Shown one piece after another: positions 36,697 to 44,220 of a stretch of 64,000 bases of DNA. Numbering within the stretch: position 1 is the first letter of the stretch; every line of letters begins with the position of its first letter. The position numbers were made by a program, and so were the translations under genes. Source of the DNA: Afipia sp. (lineage in GTDB: Bacteria > Pseudomonadota > Alphaproteobacteria > Rhizobiales > Xanthobacteraceae); assembly GCA_024508675.1 (NCBI GenBank), contig JANINQ010000005.1, positions 62,001 to 126,000 on the forward strand. Reading direction: 5' to 3'. The notes beneath the pieces were generated by a model. The model made no database searches. It was not told the origin of the DNA and saw only the letters and a list, made by a program, of their open reading frames with translations.

Positions 36697-37023
36697 TCAG
36701 TCCTGCCGCCGCCGATCCCGGTATGATCCGAGGCGCGACAGAAATGCCAGCATCAGGGCAATACCGGATACCGAAAAAACCATCGTGAATACTTTCGAAA
36801 GACCTGTCGTGGGCGCGCGGGTCGCATCACCGACCGTCGTCAGAGACACCACGCTGAAGTAGGCCGAATCGAGCCACGACCAGCCTTCGACCGAATGATA
36901 GAAAACCGCCCCCGTCAGAATCGCGACGATCAGCAGGAATGAAATAGCCTGAAACTCGGGATCGCGTAGCCCGTGGACAAATCCAAGAAACAGGCGAACG
37001 AGACCCAGGCCCAGCGATTTCAT
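36697..37023 (-). CDS. Two-TM ion channel (K+ channel-like) with TVGD filter
   Basis: This 108-residue protein starts at ATG 37023 (MKSLGLGLVRLFLG). It has two membrane helices (about 25-42 and 76-95) around a pore loop, the minimal potassium-channel topology. The selectivity filter reads TTVGDATRA (TVGD at 63-66) instead of canonical TVGYG. There is no cytoplasmic RCK domain, so it must assemble as a bare tetramer. The filter change leaves ion selectivity open. Confidence 0.8.
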   Translation of the reverse strand: MKSLGLGLVRLFLGFVHGLRDPEFQAISFLLIVAILTGAVFYHSVEGWSWLDSAYFSVVSLTTVGDATRAPTTGLSKVFTMVFSVSGIALMLAFLSRLGSYRDRRRQD

Positions 37024-37080
37024 CCGATTTGCCCCACAGACAGACGCCCCGGCGCAGCCTGACACAGCCCCGCCCAATAA

Positions 37081-37113
37081 AAAATCGCCCGGAAATCAAT
37101 TCCGGGCGATTTT
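37081..37113. terminator. Bidirectional hairpin between tRNA-Tyr and channel gene
   Basis: A perfect 14-bp inverted repeat (37081-37094 with 37100-37113, loop of five) with A/T-ended arms. It lies just downstream of tRNA-Tyr (minus strand) and probably ends its transcript. Confidence 0.8.
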
Positions 37114-37119
37114 CAAAGA

Positions 37120-37205
37120 TGGTGGGGGAAGAAGGACTCGAACCTTCGAAGCCATACGGCGGCTGATTTACAGTCAGCTCCCTTTGCCACTCGGGACACT
37201 CCCCC
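37120..37205 (-). tRNA. tRNA-Tyr (GTA)
   Basis: An 86-base class II tRNA with a long variable arm and encoded CCA. The acceptor stem GGGGGAG pairs with TTTCCCCC-type 3' bases (CTTCCCCCA), the anticodon loop is CTGTAAA (anticodon GTA), and the T-arm contains GGTTCGAGTCC. Confidence 0.95.
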
Positions 37206-37421
37206 GCTCAACATCATCCGACACCTTCGCCCACCCGAGGGGGCGGCTGAACGGCCATGGATGACGGTAAAAAGCGTGCCCGTGAACGGGCGCCCGGTCG
37301 GCGCGTTTATGGGCGAAGCACCGGGGTAAAGTCAACCAATGCCGGGATAATTGTCACATTTCCCTTCTCGCCGCGAAAAGCCGAAAATTGCCATTATTCC
37401 AATCCCGTGGGACAAGGCCGC

Positions 37422-38345
37422 ATGAGTGATCGCGACCGGAAATCACGTTTTGGCGGCCCCAAAGGGGGTGGACGCGGCAAGGACCGCGACCGGAACCCGC
37501 ATGGAAAGCCTCAGGGAAGGTTTGAGGGCAGGCCCGAAGCACGGTCTCAGGGCGGCGGGCGTCCGCCCTGGCGCGACCGGGACGCCAAAGGCGGCGGCCG
37601 GGGGCACGGCAAGGGACATATCAAGGGCGAAGGCCCGGTGATTCTTTACGGCTGGCACTCCGTGACCATGGCGCTGGCCAATCCGAAGCGCCGCATCCGC
37701 AAGCTGTTCGTCACCGAGAACGCCGAGCGCCGTCTCGCCGACGAGAAGATCGACACCCGCGTGCCGCCGGAGTTGGTCCATCCGGGCGACATCGACCGCC
37801 GTCTCGGCCCGGATGCCGTGCATCAGGGCCTGCTGCTCGAAGCCGATCCCCTGCCCGGTCTCCATATCGATGAACTGCCGCAGGACGGCGTCGTGCTGGT
37901 GCTCGACCAGATCACCGATCCGCACAATGTCGGCGCGATCCTGCGCTCGGCCGCGGCGTTCGGCGCCAAGGCCATCGTCACCACCGGGCGGCACAGCCCC
38001 GAGGCGACGGGCGTACTGGCAAAGTCCGCGTCAGGCGCGCTTGAGCTTGTGCCGATCGTTGAAGTGCCGAACCTGCATCGCGCGCTGAGCGAGATGAACG
38101 ACGCGGGCTTCCTCACCGTCGGTCTCGACAGCGAGGGCCAGGGCGATCTTGCCGCCGTGCCGCTGCGCGCGCCGCTGGCGCTGGTGCTGGGTGCGGAAGG
38201 CAAAGGCCTGCGCCAGCTCACGCGTGAAACCTGCGCCGTGGTCGCACGCATGGACATGCCGGGCGAAATCAAGAGCCTCAACGTGTCGAACGCCGCCGTG
38301 CTGGCGCTCTACATCGGCACCAGCCGTCTTGGCTTGATGGGGTGA
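37422..38345 (+). CDS. rlmB: 23S rRNA (guanosine-2'-O-)-methyltransferase, SpoU/TrmH family
   Basis: This 307-residue SPOUT-fold RNA methyltransferase has three family motifs: LVLDQITDPHNVGAILRSAA, ALVLGAEGKGLRQLTRETC and LNVSNAAVLALY. The substrate-binding domain (about 73-140) precedes the catalytic one. The first 70 residues are an unusual Gly/Arg/Lys/Asp-rich disordered extension. ATG 37422 is chosen over an upstream open frame that lacks conserved residues. It is most likely RlmB, which methylates G2251 of 23S rRNA, but other TrmH-family targets cannot be excluded. Confidence 0.88.
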   Translation: MSDRDRKSRFGGPKGGGRGKDRDRNPHGKPQGRFEGRPEARSQGGGRPPWRDRDAKGGGRGHGKGHIKGEGPVILYGWHSVTMALANPKRRIRKLFVTENAERRLADEKIDTRVPPELVHPGDIDRRLGPDAVHQGLLLEADPLPGLHIDELPQDGVVLVLDQITDPHNVGAILRSAAAFGAKAIVTTGRHSPEATGVLAKSASGALELVPIVEVPNLHRALSEMNDAGFLTVGLDSEGQGDLAAVPLRAPLALVLGAEGKGLRQLTRETCAVVARMDMPGEIKSLNVSNAAVLALYIGTSRLGLMG

Positions 38346-38350
38346 ATCAA

Positions 38351-38381
38351 AACGCCCGCCTGCATGATGCAGACGGGCGTT
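38351..38381 (+). terminator. Hairpin after rlmB
   Basis: Arms aacgcccgcctgcat and atgcagacgggcgtt (one mismatch) form a stem with almost no loop just 5 bases after the rlmB stop. The T-run after it is short, so termination is likely but not certain. Confidence 0.55.
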
Positions 38382-38403
38382 CAAATCTCGATCCGGCTTC
38401 AGA

Positions 38404-38943
38404 TCAATACTTGTAGCGCAGCGGCTTCACGCGATGACCGTAGTGACCGTGATGACGGTGCGCGTGATGATGCCTGACGCCATGATATGCGCGGTAATGC
38501 GCATGGCGATAACCGCGATACGCGTGGCGGCGGGCGAAGCGATAGCTGTAGACCACCGGTCCCTGCACAGCCGCCGCGCCATCATAATAGTGGCTGGTGG
38601 CGTTGCCGTACGGGCCGCCATCATAGCCATAGCGATACGGACGTCCATAATAGCGCGAACCGAGCACGGCGCGCTCCTGATAGGTCGGCACCGGAGCGAA
38701 AGCGCCCGGACCGGTATAGGTCGGGCCCTGATTGACCCAGTAATACTGCGGGCTTGCATAGCGCTGATAGAAATCCGGACGAGCCAGACGTTCACGCACG
38801 CCATAACCGTAATTGTAACCGTAGCCATAGCCGTAAGTGCTGTAGCCGCACGGATCAACCACCGCGCATGCCTGCGCGGGTGCCGCCGCCATCGTCGCGG
38901 CGAACGCCACGCCCGCAATCAATCCTGCAATCGTCTGACGCAT
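38404..38943 (-). CDS. Exported Tyr/Gly/His-rich protein
   Basis: This 179-residue protein has a signal peptide (MRQTIAGLIAGVAFAATMAA, cleavage near APAQA) and a mature part very rich in Tyr, Gly, His and Arg: YSTYGYGYGYNYGYG near the start and a His/Tyr/Arg-rich C-terminus. The composition suggests a cell-envelope or matrix protein; no enzyme motif is seen. The next gene upstream is also an exported protein, 36 bases away on the same strand, so the two may be an operon. Confidence 0.7.
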   Translation of the reverse strand: MRQTIAGLIAGVAFAATMAAAPAQACAVVDPCGYSTYGYGYGYNYGYGVRERLARPDFYQRYASPQYYWVNQGPTYTGPGAFAPVPTYQERAVLGSRYYGRPYRYGYDGGPYGNATSHYYDGAAAVQGPVVYSYRFARRHAYRGYRHAHYRAYHGVRHHHAHRHHGHYGHRVKPLRYKY

Positions 38944-38979
38944 TACTCTCTCCTGTTAAACGCTTTTTGCTTGGTCTCG

Positions 38980-39471
38980 TTATGGTTTTAGATCGGGCCG
39001 GAAACCATTCGGCCGATAGCTCGGCTTGAAGCCATTCGGCCGGTAGCCGTGGTCGCGCGGCGCCTCGATGATCGCCGGCGGATAGGCAGGAACGTCGTAT
39101 TGCTGCTGCGGCGCAGGCGGCGCGGACTGCGCCGACCAGGAGCGCTGATAGCTCTCGGCAGGCTGAGGCAGCGCACGATTCGCAGGCGGCTCGATCTCGA
39201 GACGGCCATAGCCAGGCTGACGGCCGGCGGTCGGATAATAGTGGCCGACCTCGCGCCCGATGTAATTGTCCCAGCCGCCATAGACGCGCGGCGCATTCTT
39301 GAAATGTTTGGCGAGGCCCCATTCGCCTTCGACGACGGAGTACGAGACATCGCGGCCGTTGATCATGACGGGCACGCCGGCCCGGCCCGGAATCACGACC
39401 AGCGGACCGGTATCCGCCACAGCTGTTGCCGCCGTTCCGATCAATATCGCCAGAGCCGTAATCGCACGCAT
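38980..39471 (-). CDS. Exported protein of unknown function
   Basis: This 163-residue protein has a signal peptide (MRAITALAILIGTAATAVAD). The mature N-terminal half has a patterned region (VVIPGRAGVPVMINGRDVSY and KNAPRVYGGWDNYIGREVGH), and the C-terminal half is rich in Pro, Gln and Tyr, with a short repeat (YRPNGFKPSYRPNGFRP). I do not recognise an enzyme family. It lies just upstream of the Tyr/Gly/His-rich gene on the same strand. Confidence 0.7.
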   Translation of the reverse strand: MRAITALAILIGTAATAVADTGPLVVIPGRAGVPVMINGRDVSYSVVEGEWGLAKHFKNAPRVYGGWDNYIGREVGHYYPTAGRQPGYGRLEIEPPANRALPQPAESYQRSWSAQSAPPAPQQQYDVPAYPPAIIEAPRDHGYRPNGFKPSYRPNGFRPDLKP

Positions 39472-39650
39472 AGATGATGCCTTTGTTGCAGCATCACCCT
39501 AGTCCTGCAGGGGATAACAGGGGTTAAAGGCGCAGCCCAATCGTCAGGTAAGCCTAACGCGTAAGCATGCGCACTCGTTCAATTGCGAGCGATTTCAGTA
39601 AGATTGGTGGAAGCGGAAGGTTAACGGGCAGCCTTTTGGCGACGAGGCAA

Positions 39651-39773
39651 CTACTTGAGGAAGTCCAGAATGCCTTCAATCATCAGGAAGCCGGACACGT
39701 AAGCGACCGTGCCAGCAGTCAGCAGCCCAAACGTGAGCCAGACCCAAAGCGGTGTGGTTTCCCGAGTCTGCAT
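39651..39773 (-). CDS. Putative small single-TM protein (40 aa)
   Basis: Read on the minus strand from ATG 39773, this is MQTRETTPLWVWLTFGLLTA followed by a continuing hydrophobic stretch, 40 residues in all, with one membrane helix (about 8-32). A longer frame exists upstream but looks non-coding. Evidence is limited to composition and the sensible start; expression is not proven. Confidence 0.45.
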   Translation of the reverse strand: MQTRETTPLWVWLTFGLLTAGTVAYVSGFLMIEGILDFLK

Positions 39774-39929
39774 GGAACGTGCTCCGGTCACGACATAGAA
39801 GCCCGCGCCCTGAAACCCCACAAGGCCAACAAATATGCAGCCTGCTGATCTTCGCGCCGTTGGCAACGCAGCAAACCCGGCGCTGTCCGCGAGGATCACC
39901 GCCTGTCCGATCACTCATGCTGTTGAAAA

Positions 39930-40004
39930 TGGTGCCGGCAGAGAGGATTGAACTCCCGACCTTCGGTTTACAAAACCGCTGCTCTACCGCTGAGCTATGC
40001 CGGC
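39930..40004 (-). tRNA. tRNA-Thr (TGT)
   Basis: A 75-base cloverleaf with encoded CCA. The acceptor stem GCCGGCA pairs with TGCCGGC, D-arm GCTCAGCGGTAGAGC, anticodon loop TTTGTAA (anticodon TGT), T-arm GGGAGTTCAATCCTCTC. Confidence 0.95.
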
Positions 40005-40165
40005 CCGCGGGAACAGCTATCAAGCCCGCCGCCTCGGGACAAGACCGGAAAGCCCTGCGGCCGCCCATTTGGTTCGGCCGGAATTCTGAACCCGAACCGT
40101 CGTTACTCAGACCAATCGGCAGAGCCCCGCTCCGGGGAAGTCATCGCCGCGAGGAACGATCCGTC

Positions 40166-40369
40166 ATGACCGAATGGCTCTTGGGCACGCTGCTGGTGCT
40201 GATCCTGCTCATCAAGCTGCTGGACTATTTGGATCTGCTCGACGTTGTCGATCTTTTGTCGAGCACAGTGCGGCTGGTGAGCGCGCTGTTTTTCGGGATC
40301 GCCAGCCTGATCGTCTGGGCATCGCGCAGACTGCTCGGCAAATCCGGTGGAAAGACCGAGGCCCGCTAG
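40166..40369 (+). CDS. Small hydrophobic membrane protein (67 aa)
   Basis: ATG 40166 begins MTEWLLGTLLVLILLIKLLD, with two hydrophobic segments (about 3-25 and 35-55) and a basic tail (SRRLLGKSGGKTEAR). A GAGGAA lies about 10 bases before the start. Function unknown. It precedes another small membrane protein by 68 bases on the same strand. Confidence 0.5.
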   Translation: MTEWLLGTLLVLILLIKLLDYLDLLDVVDLLSSTVRLVSALFFGIASLIVWASRRLLGKSGGKTEAR

Positions 40370-40437
40370 CATTGCCTGAGCCTGCAATTTGCGCCACCAG
40401 TATCGGAGGCGCACAATCGATGCCGGGGAGATTTCGC

Positions 40438-40569
40438 ATGGCCGACCACGGCGGGTTCCGTGCACACCACAAGTATCTCATTGCGGCGGTCGGGATCATC
40501 GCGATCCTCGCCTTTCTCTACAATCTCGGGATTTTTGATATCTGGTCGGTGGAACAGGCTGCGAAATAG
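40438..40569 (+). CDS. Small single-TM protein (43 aa)
   Basis: ATG 40438 begins MADHGGFRAHHKYLIAAVGI, followed by one membrane helix (about 13-33) and a short end. GGGGAG sits 7 bases before the ATG, a good ribosome binding site. Function unknown. Confidence 0.5.
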   Translation: MADHGGFRAHHKYLIAAVGIIAILAFLYNLGIFDIWSVEQAAK

Positions 40570-40656
40570 CGCCCCGCCCGCAATAAATATTTTCGTCAAA
40601 ATCGTCCGAAACACGCAAAACCACCTGTGAATTGCGTGGACAAGCCCGTTTGCCTC

Positions 40657-40684
40657 GGAACGGTCACGGTCCGGTCACCGTTCC
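40657..40684 (+). promoter_or_regulatory. EcfG-type promoter box, exact consensus
   Basis: GGAAC at 40657-40661, a 17-base spacer, and CGTT at 40679-40682 match the alphaproteobacterial general-stress promoter exactly. The site is palindromic (GGAACGGT...ACCGTTCC). It lies 47 bases before the 69-residue gene at 40730. Confidence 0.65.
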
Positions 40685-40729
40685 CTACGCAGGTAGGGTC
40701 GAGTCTGGCAAAACCGAACGAGGATGATC

Positions 40730-40939
40730 ATGAGTTTTACCAAGCCGCATGATGACCGTTATGAAAATGCCCTTGACGACGTCATCGCCCAGTGCGGCGG
40801 TGACACGCGCGGAGCCTTGATGGCCCTACTGGTCGCCAACGAGTATCTCGAAGCGCAACTGAACAACCTTCATGCCGCCATCGAAAACGGCGAGGTTCCT
40901 CTGCGCGACGAAAAGGCTGCACATACCTTGCTACATTGA
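40730..40939 (+). CDS. Small conserved-looking protein, probable stress gene (69 aa)
   Basis: MSFTKPHDDRYENALDDVIA begins a 69-residue soluble, helical, acidic protein. ATG 40730 is preferred over 40724 because GAGG ends 6 bases before it. No domain recognised. An exact EcfG-type box upstream suggests induction by general stress. Confidence 0.65.
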   Translation: MSFTKPHDDRYENALDDVIAQCGGDTRGALMALLVANEYLEAQLNNLHAAIENGEVPLRDEKAAHTLLH

Positions 40940-40964
40940 CGCAGCCGAAACTGCGACAGTTCCA

Positions 40965-40989
40965 GGAACATAAGCGAGCAGTTCGGGTT
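40965..40989 (+). promoter_or_regulatory. EcfG-like promoter box before the PRC-barrel gene
   Basis: GGAAC (40965-40969), 16 bases, then GGTT (40986-40989), one mismatch from the EcfG consensus, 36 bases before the PRC-barrel start. Confidence 0.4.
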
Positions 40990-41025
40990 CTTCCGTTTCA
41001 ATTGGTTCATTGAAAGGAGAATCCG

Positions 41026-41577
41026 ATGATCAAGAAATATGTAGCGACAGCTCTGCTCGGAACCGCATTGGCCGGTGGTGCAGCGTTCGCTCAGACCACA
41101 ACGCCAGCTTCACCCACCCCCGCTCCGGCGGCGTCGGCATCCGTCGATCAGTCGAGCTTGAAGGGCACAAACTGGCGCGCGTCAAAGCTCGTCGGTCTGG
41201 CAGTCTATAACGACTCCAACGAGAAGCTCGGCGACATCAGTGAAATCCTTCTCGACAAGACCGGCAAGATCAATGCCGTGATCATCGGTGTTGGCGGATT
41301 CCTCGGCGTCGGCCAGCACGACATTGCCGTGAGCTTCGACAAGCTGAAGTGGGTCGATGAGCCGATCCGCTCGGCGTCGGCAGACAAGATGCCGGGGTCG
41401 TCAGGCACCGCGACGACAGCGCGCCCATCAACCACCACCGGCGCAGCGGGCGGCGGCATGGCGACGACAACAACCAGGAACGACTGGTACCCTGATCACG
41501 CGGTGATGAGCGGCACCAAGGATCAGCTGAAGGCGATGCCGGCCTTCAAGTATTCGGAAAGCACGAGCACCAAGTAA
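41026..41577 (+). CDS. Exported PRC-barrel domain protein
   Basis: This 183-residue protein has a signal peptide (MIKKYVATALLGTALAGGAA, cleavage near AFAQ), a Pro/Thr/Ala linker, and a PRC-barrel-type beta domain (about 43-115: ASKLVGLAVYNDSNEKLGDI and INAVIIGVGGFLGVG). PRC barrels bind RNA, proteins or charged ligands; exported ones in Rhizobiales are often stress-induced. An AAAGGAGAA site precedes the ATG, and an EcfG-like box is upstream. A clear terminator follows. Confidence 0.85.
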   Translation: MIKKYVATALLGTALAGGAAFAQTTTPASPTPAPAASASVDQSSLKGTNWRASKLVGLAVYNDSNEKLGDISEILLDKTGKINAVIIGVGGFLGVGQHDIAVSFDKLKWVDEPIRSASADKMPGSSGTATTARPSTTTGAAGGGMATTTTRNDWYPDHAVMSGTKDQLKAMPAFKYSESTSTK

Positions 41578-41609
41578 GACTGCCTGGATGACTCTTCAGC
41601 TTAACGGCG

Positions 41610-41641
41610 CGGCCGAATCGGATTTCCGGTTCGGCCGTTTT
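41610..41641 (+). terminator. Terminator of the PRC-barrel gene
   Basis: The stem cggccgaa/ttcggccg (41610-41617 with 41630-41637), with inner pairs, is followed by TTTT. Confidence 0.8.
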
Positions 41642-42038
41642 GCATTGGTGTCCTGCGCAGCTCAAAGATAGGCGCTGAGACACCATGCATTGAGGGTCGC
41701 GGCAACAGCCAAGGTGAAAACAAGAATCGTGTTCACGGCCAAGGGCTCCTCAAAAGGCTGTCTGAGAATCGCTAGCTTCATGCCGCGATTTGAACGCCTG
41801 ACTGCCTGAGAGTCTCGCGCATTGTTTTTTCCCCGCCCCCTTGCCAGATCGGCCTTTCGGAGTCCGATTCTCTCCCACCAATCCTTCTGGTTGTGCGGCG
41901 CAGTGTTGTCTTGCGCCGATTAACACGCACAATGCGGCCGCGCGGTCTCCCGCCAAAGGCGATCATCACGCCCGGCCGCGCCCAAAAATGACAATCAACG
42001 ATTCAGCCAATTGAATCGGTGTCCCGGAGAAGAAACGA
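41642..42038. other. Intergenic stretch with one possible micro-ORF
   Basis: About 400 bases between the PRC-barrel terminator and the serine hydrolase. Besides the 24-codon frame listed separately, nothing recognisable was seen; the minus-strand frames here lack convincing starts or composition. Confidence 0.4.
41662..41736 (-). CDS. Candidate 24-aa hydrophobic micropeptide
   Basis: On the minus strand GTG 41736 opens 24 codons (MNTILVFTLAVAATLNAWCL plus four residues), a single hydrophobic helix. GAGGAG at 41751-41746 lies 9 bases upstream, a strong ribosome binding site. Such a short frame could arise by chance; listed as a candidate only. Confidence 0.3.
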   Translation of the reverse strand: MNTILVFTLAVAATLNAWCLSAYL

Positions 42039-43262
42039 ATGTCAGCCCAATCGACCGCCAAGAGTCCTGCGAAGAGTCCTGTAAAAAATCTCATGAGTGA
42101 ATTCCCGCCCGCGCGGGAGAACCTTGTGACACTGGCCAACTGGCGCACCCAGCCCTACAGCGACTGGAGCTTCCACAACGTCCGGCGCGTGCTGCCGACA
42201 GCGAATATCGCCGCATCGAAACATCCCGTGCCGCTGGAAAGTTCGCTCACCGAAATCGGCCGCGTCGGCTTCGAGGGCAACAAGGGCCCGACCATCCTGC
42301 GCGACGCATTGCGCACGACGAACACCAATGGCTTCGTCGTTCTGCACCGCGGGCGCATCGCGGCGGAGTGGTATTCAAGCGGCATGGACGGTCTGACACC
42401 GCACATCGTGTTTTCGGTGAGCAAGTCGATCTGCGGTGCGCTCGGCGGCATCCTCTCCGACAAGGGTATCCTCAACCCGAACCGTCCGGTCACCGATTAC
42501 GTGCCGGAGGTCTCGTCATCGGTCTATGGCGGCTGCTCGGTGCGGCATCTGCTCGACATGTCGGTCGGCATCTCCTTCACCGAGGATTATGTCGATCCGG
42601 ACGGCGACGTCGCCCGCTATCGCCGCGCGGTCGGCTGGGATGTGATCAAGCCGGGCCAGAGCGCGATGCAGTTGCGTGAATTCCTCGCCACCCAGAAACC
42701 CGACGGCAAGCCCCACGGCCACACCTTCCACTACGTCTCGACCAACACCGACATGCTCGGCTGGGTCTATGAACGTGCAGCAGGCCGCGCCCTCTCCGAC
42801 CTGCTCGGCGAATACCTCTGGACACCGATGGGCGCTGAAAGCGATGCCTACATCACCCTCGATGCGGAAGGCGCGATGCGCGCCGCGGGCGGCATCTGCG
42901 CCGCACCGCGCGATCTCGCGCGGTTTGGCGAGATGATCCGGCAGCGCGGTGTCGCGGATGGCAGGCAAGTGGTGCCCGGCTGGTGGATCGATGACATCAA
43001 CGACAACGGCGATCCGGAGGCGTGGGCGCGCGGCGAATTCGCCGAGATGTTCCCGGATGCGGCGTATCGCAGCAAGTTCTACCAGATCGACCGCAAGCGG
43101 CGCACGCTATGCTGTCTCGGCATTCACGGGCAATACATCTACATCGATCCGATCAGCGAACTGGTGATCGTCCGGGTCGCTGCTGAGCCTATCCCGCTCG
43201 ACATCGAGAGTGCCCGCGGCTGGGTGCGAGGTTTCGCAGCCATCGTCCGGCATTTTTCGTAA
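42039..43262 (+). CDS. Serine hydrolase, beta-lactamase-like (class C fold)
   Basis: This 407-residue protein has the nucleophile motif SVSK (Ser126, Lys129) in FSVSKSICGALGG, a Tyr-containing second motif in FHYVSTNTDMLG, and a typical 6-aminohexanoate-dimer-hydrolase-like layout (RGRIAAEWYSSG before the SxxK). ATG 42039 has GGAGAAG a few bases upstream. No signal peptide is visible. It is a different subgroup from the serine hydrolase at 24905. The substrate is unknown; esterase or amide hydrolase is likely. Confidence 0.88.
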   Translation: MSAQSTAKSPAKSPVKNLMSEFPPARENLVTLANWRTQPYSDWSFHNVRRVLPTANIAASKHPVPLESSLTEIGRVGFEGNKGPTILRDALRTTNTNGFVVLHRGRIAAEWYSSGMDGLTPHIVFSVSKSICGALGGILSDKGILNPNRPVTDYVPEVSSSVYGGCSVRHLLDMSVGISFTEDYVDPDGDVARYRRAVGWDVIKPGQSAMQLREFLATQKPDGKPHGHTFHYVSTNTDMLGWVYERAAGRALSDLLGEYLWTPMGAESDAYITLDAEGAMRAAGGICAAPRDLARFGEMIRQRGVADGRQVVPGWWIDDINDNGDPEAWARGEFAEMFPDAAYRSKFYQIDRKRRTLCCLGIHGQYIYIDPISELVIVRVAAEPIPLDIESARGWVRGFAAIVRHFS

Positions 43263-43300
43263 GCGCAGTCCGCTCGAACAAACGACTGAAAGCTGGCGCG

Positions 43301-43732
43301 TCACCGCGTCAGCTTTTCCATTTCGGGAAACGCCGCGTAGGTCGCACCCGCGCACAAATCCCCCGGCTCCTCGATGATGCGATCGAGACGACCGTCGACA
43401 TACATGCCGGCACGGTCCTTCACTCCGGCGTAGCGTCCGCCCGGGCCGCGCGCATTGAAGCGCACGCACACCACGTAGCGCCGCCGCCCCCCGACTTCCT
43501 TTTGCGCGGGCTCGGCGATCCCCGCCTCGCGCACGCTGGTCGGATCGTTCAGATAGGTCCGCAGCAGCGCAAGCAGCTCCGGGCGGTAATTCGACGGATA
43601 CGGCTGGCTCTCGACGCCGCGATCGGCGGTATAGGACAGCCCGCTGTTGCTGCCGCCGGCGCAGCCAGCCGCCCCCAGCGCCAGCAAGATTGCCGCCACC
43701 CGCGGCCCATATGTCACCAATTTGCAACGCAT
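43301..43732 (-). CDS. Small lipoprotein of unknown function
   Basis: ATG 43732 gives a 143-residue protein with a lipoprotein signal (RVAAILLALGAAGC, lipobox Cys24). The mature region has LLALLRTYLNDPTSVREAGI and YVVCVRFNARGPGGRYAG, ending with a segment containing a second cysteine (GDLCAGATYAAFPEM). The pattern resembles a family of small lipoproteins common in Bradyrhizobium relatives. Start is uncertain; an ATG at 43759 would add nine residues. It is divergent from the cobalamin riboswitch. Confidence 0.75.
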   Translation of the reverse strand: MRCKLVTYGPRVAAILLALGAAGCAGGSNSGLSYTADRGVESQPYPSNYRPELLALLRTYLNDPTSVREAGIAEPAQKEVGGRRRYVVCVRFNARGPGGRYAGVKDRAGMYVDGRLDRIIEEPGDLCAGATYAAFPEMEKLTR

Positions 43733-43823
43733 CCCGACGAAGTCCGCAAGCCAGGCCATGCCATTGGGTACCTTCCACATTGTGTCATTGACAAGGCACC
43801 CCTCCGCCGATTGATTGCAACCA

Positions 43824-44018
43824 CGACACAGGTGCCAGCGCAAGCTGGCGAATAGGGAATTCGGTGCCGCCGTGCGTATGCATGGCCATTCCGAAGCTGC
43901 CCCCGCAACTGTCAGCGGTGAGCCGTTGTCCACGAGGCCACTGAGCGAAGGCTTTTCAGCCACGCTTGGGAAGGCGGACAACGGCGGCGATCCGCGAGCC
44001 AGGAGACCTGCCTGTACC
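43824..44018 (+). ncRNA. Cobalamin (AdoCbl) riboswitch
   Basis: The conserved class I features appear in order: P1 strand ACAGGTGCC (43828-43836), AAGCTGGCGAATAGGGAA (43842 onward), the B12-box core GCTGCCCCCGCAACTGTCAG, GGTGAGCC, CACTG, TTGGGAAGGC, and the closing GCGAGCCAGGAGACCTGCCT. The element is directly upstream of a TonB-dependent receptor gene. It should repress the receptor when adenosylcobalamin is abundant. Confidence 0.95.
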
Positions 44019-44024
44019 GGTCAT

Positions 44025-44051
44025 CCTTCCGTCGCACGGGGTGTGCGAAGG
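44025..44051 (+). promoter_or_regulatory. Hairpin after the riboswitch, possible expression platform
   Basis: Arms containing CGCAC/GTGCG and CCTT/AAGG form a stem 7 bases after the aptamer. There is no T-run, so translational control is more likely than termination. Confidence 0.4.
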
Positions 44052-44220
44052 GGCGGCATTCCGCAGCGGTGACGTGACGTAACTGTTGCGGAGGTTCGGC
44101 CGATGGCCAGTTTCCTCAGTCAGGACGGAACGTTTGGAGGCAGCAATCTGCCCCCTGCCGTCGTGCCTGCTGCGCGCTTTTGCTGCGCCTCCGCGATCAC
44201 ATCATCTGCGGGGCTACATC

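Noticed and set aside
24905..43262. The two serine hydrolases as antibiotic-resistance beta-lactamases
   Set aside because: No signal peptide and no canonical class C YxN/KTG set; family VIII-type esterases are more likely.
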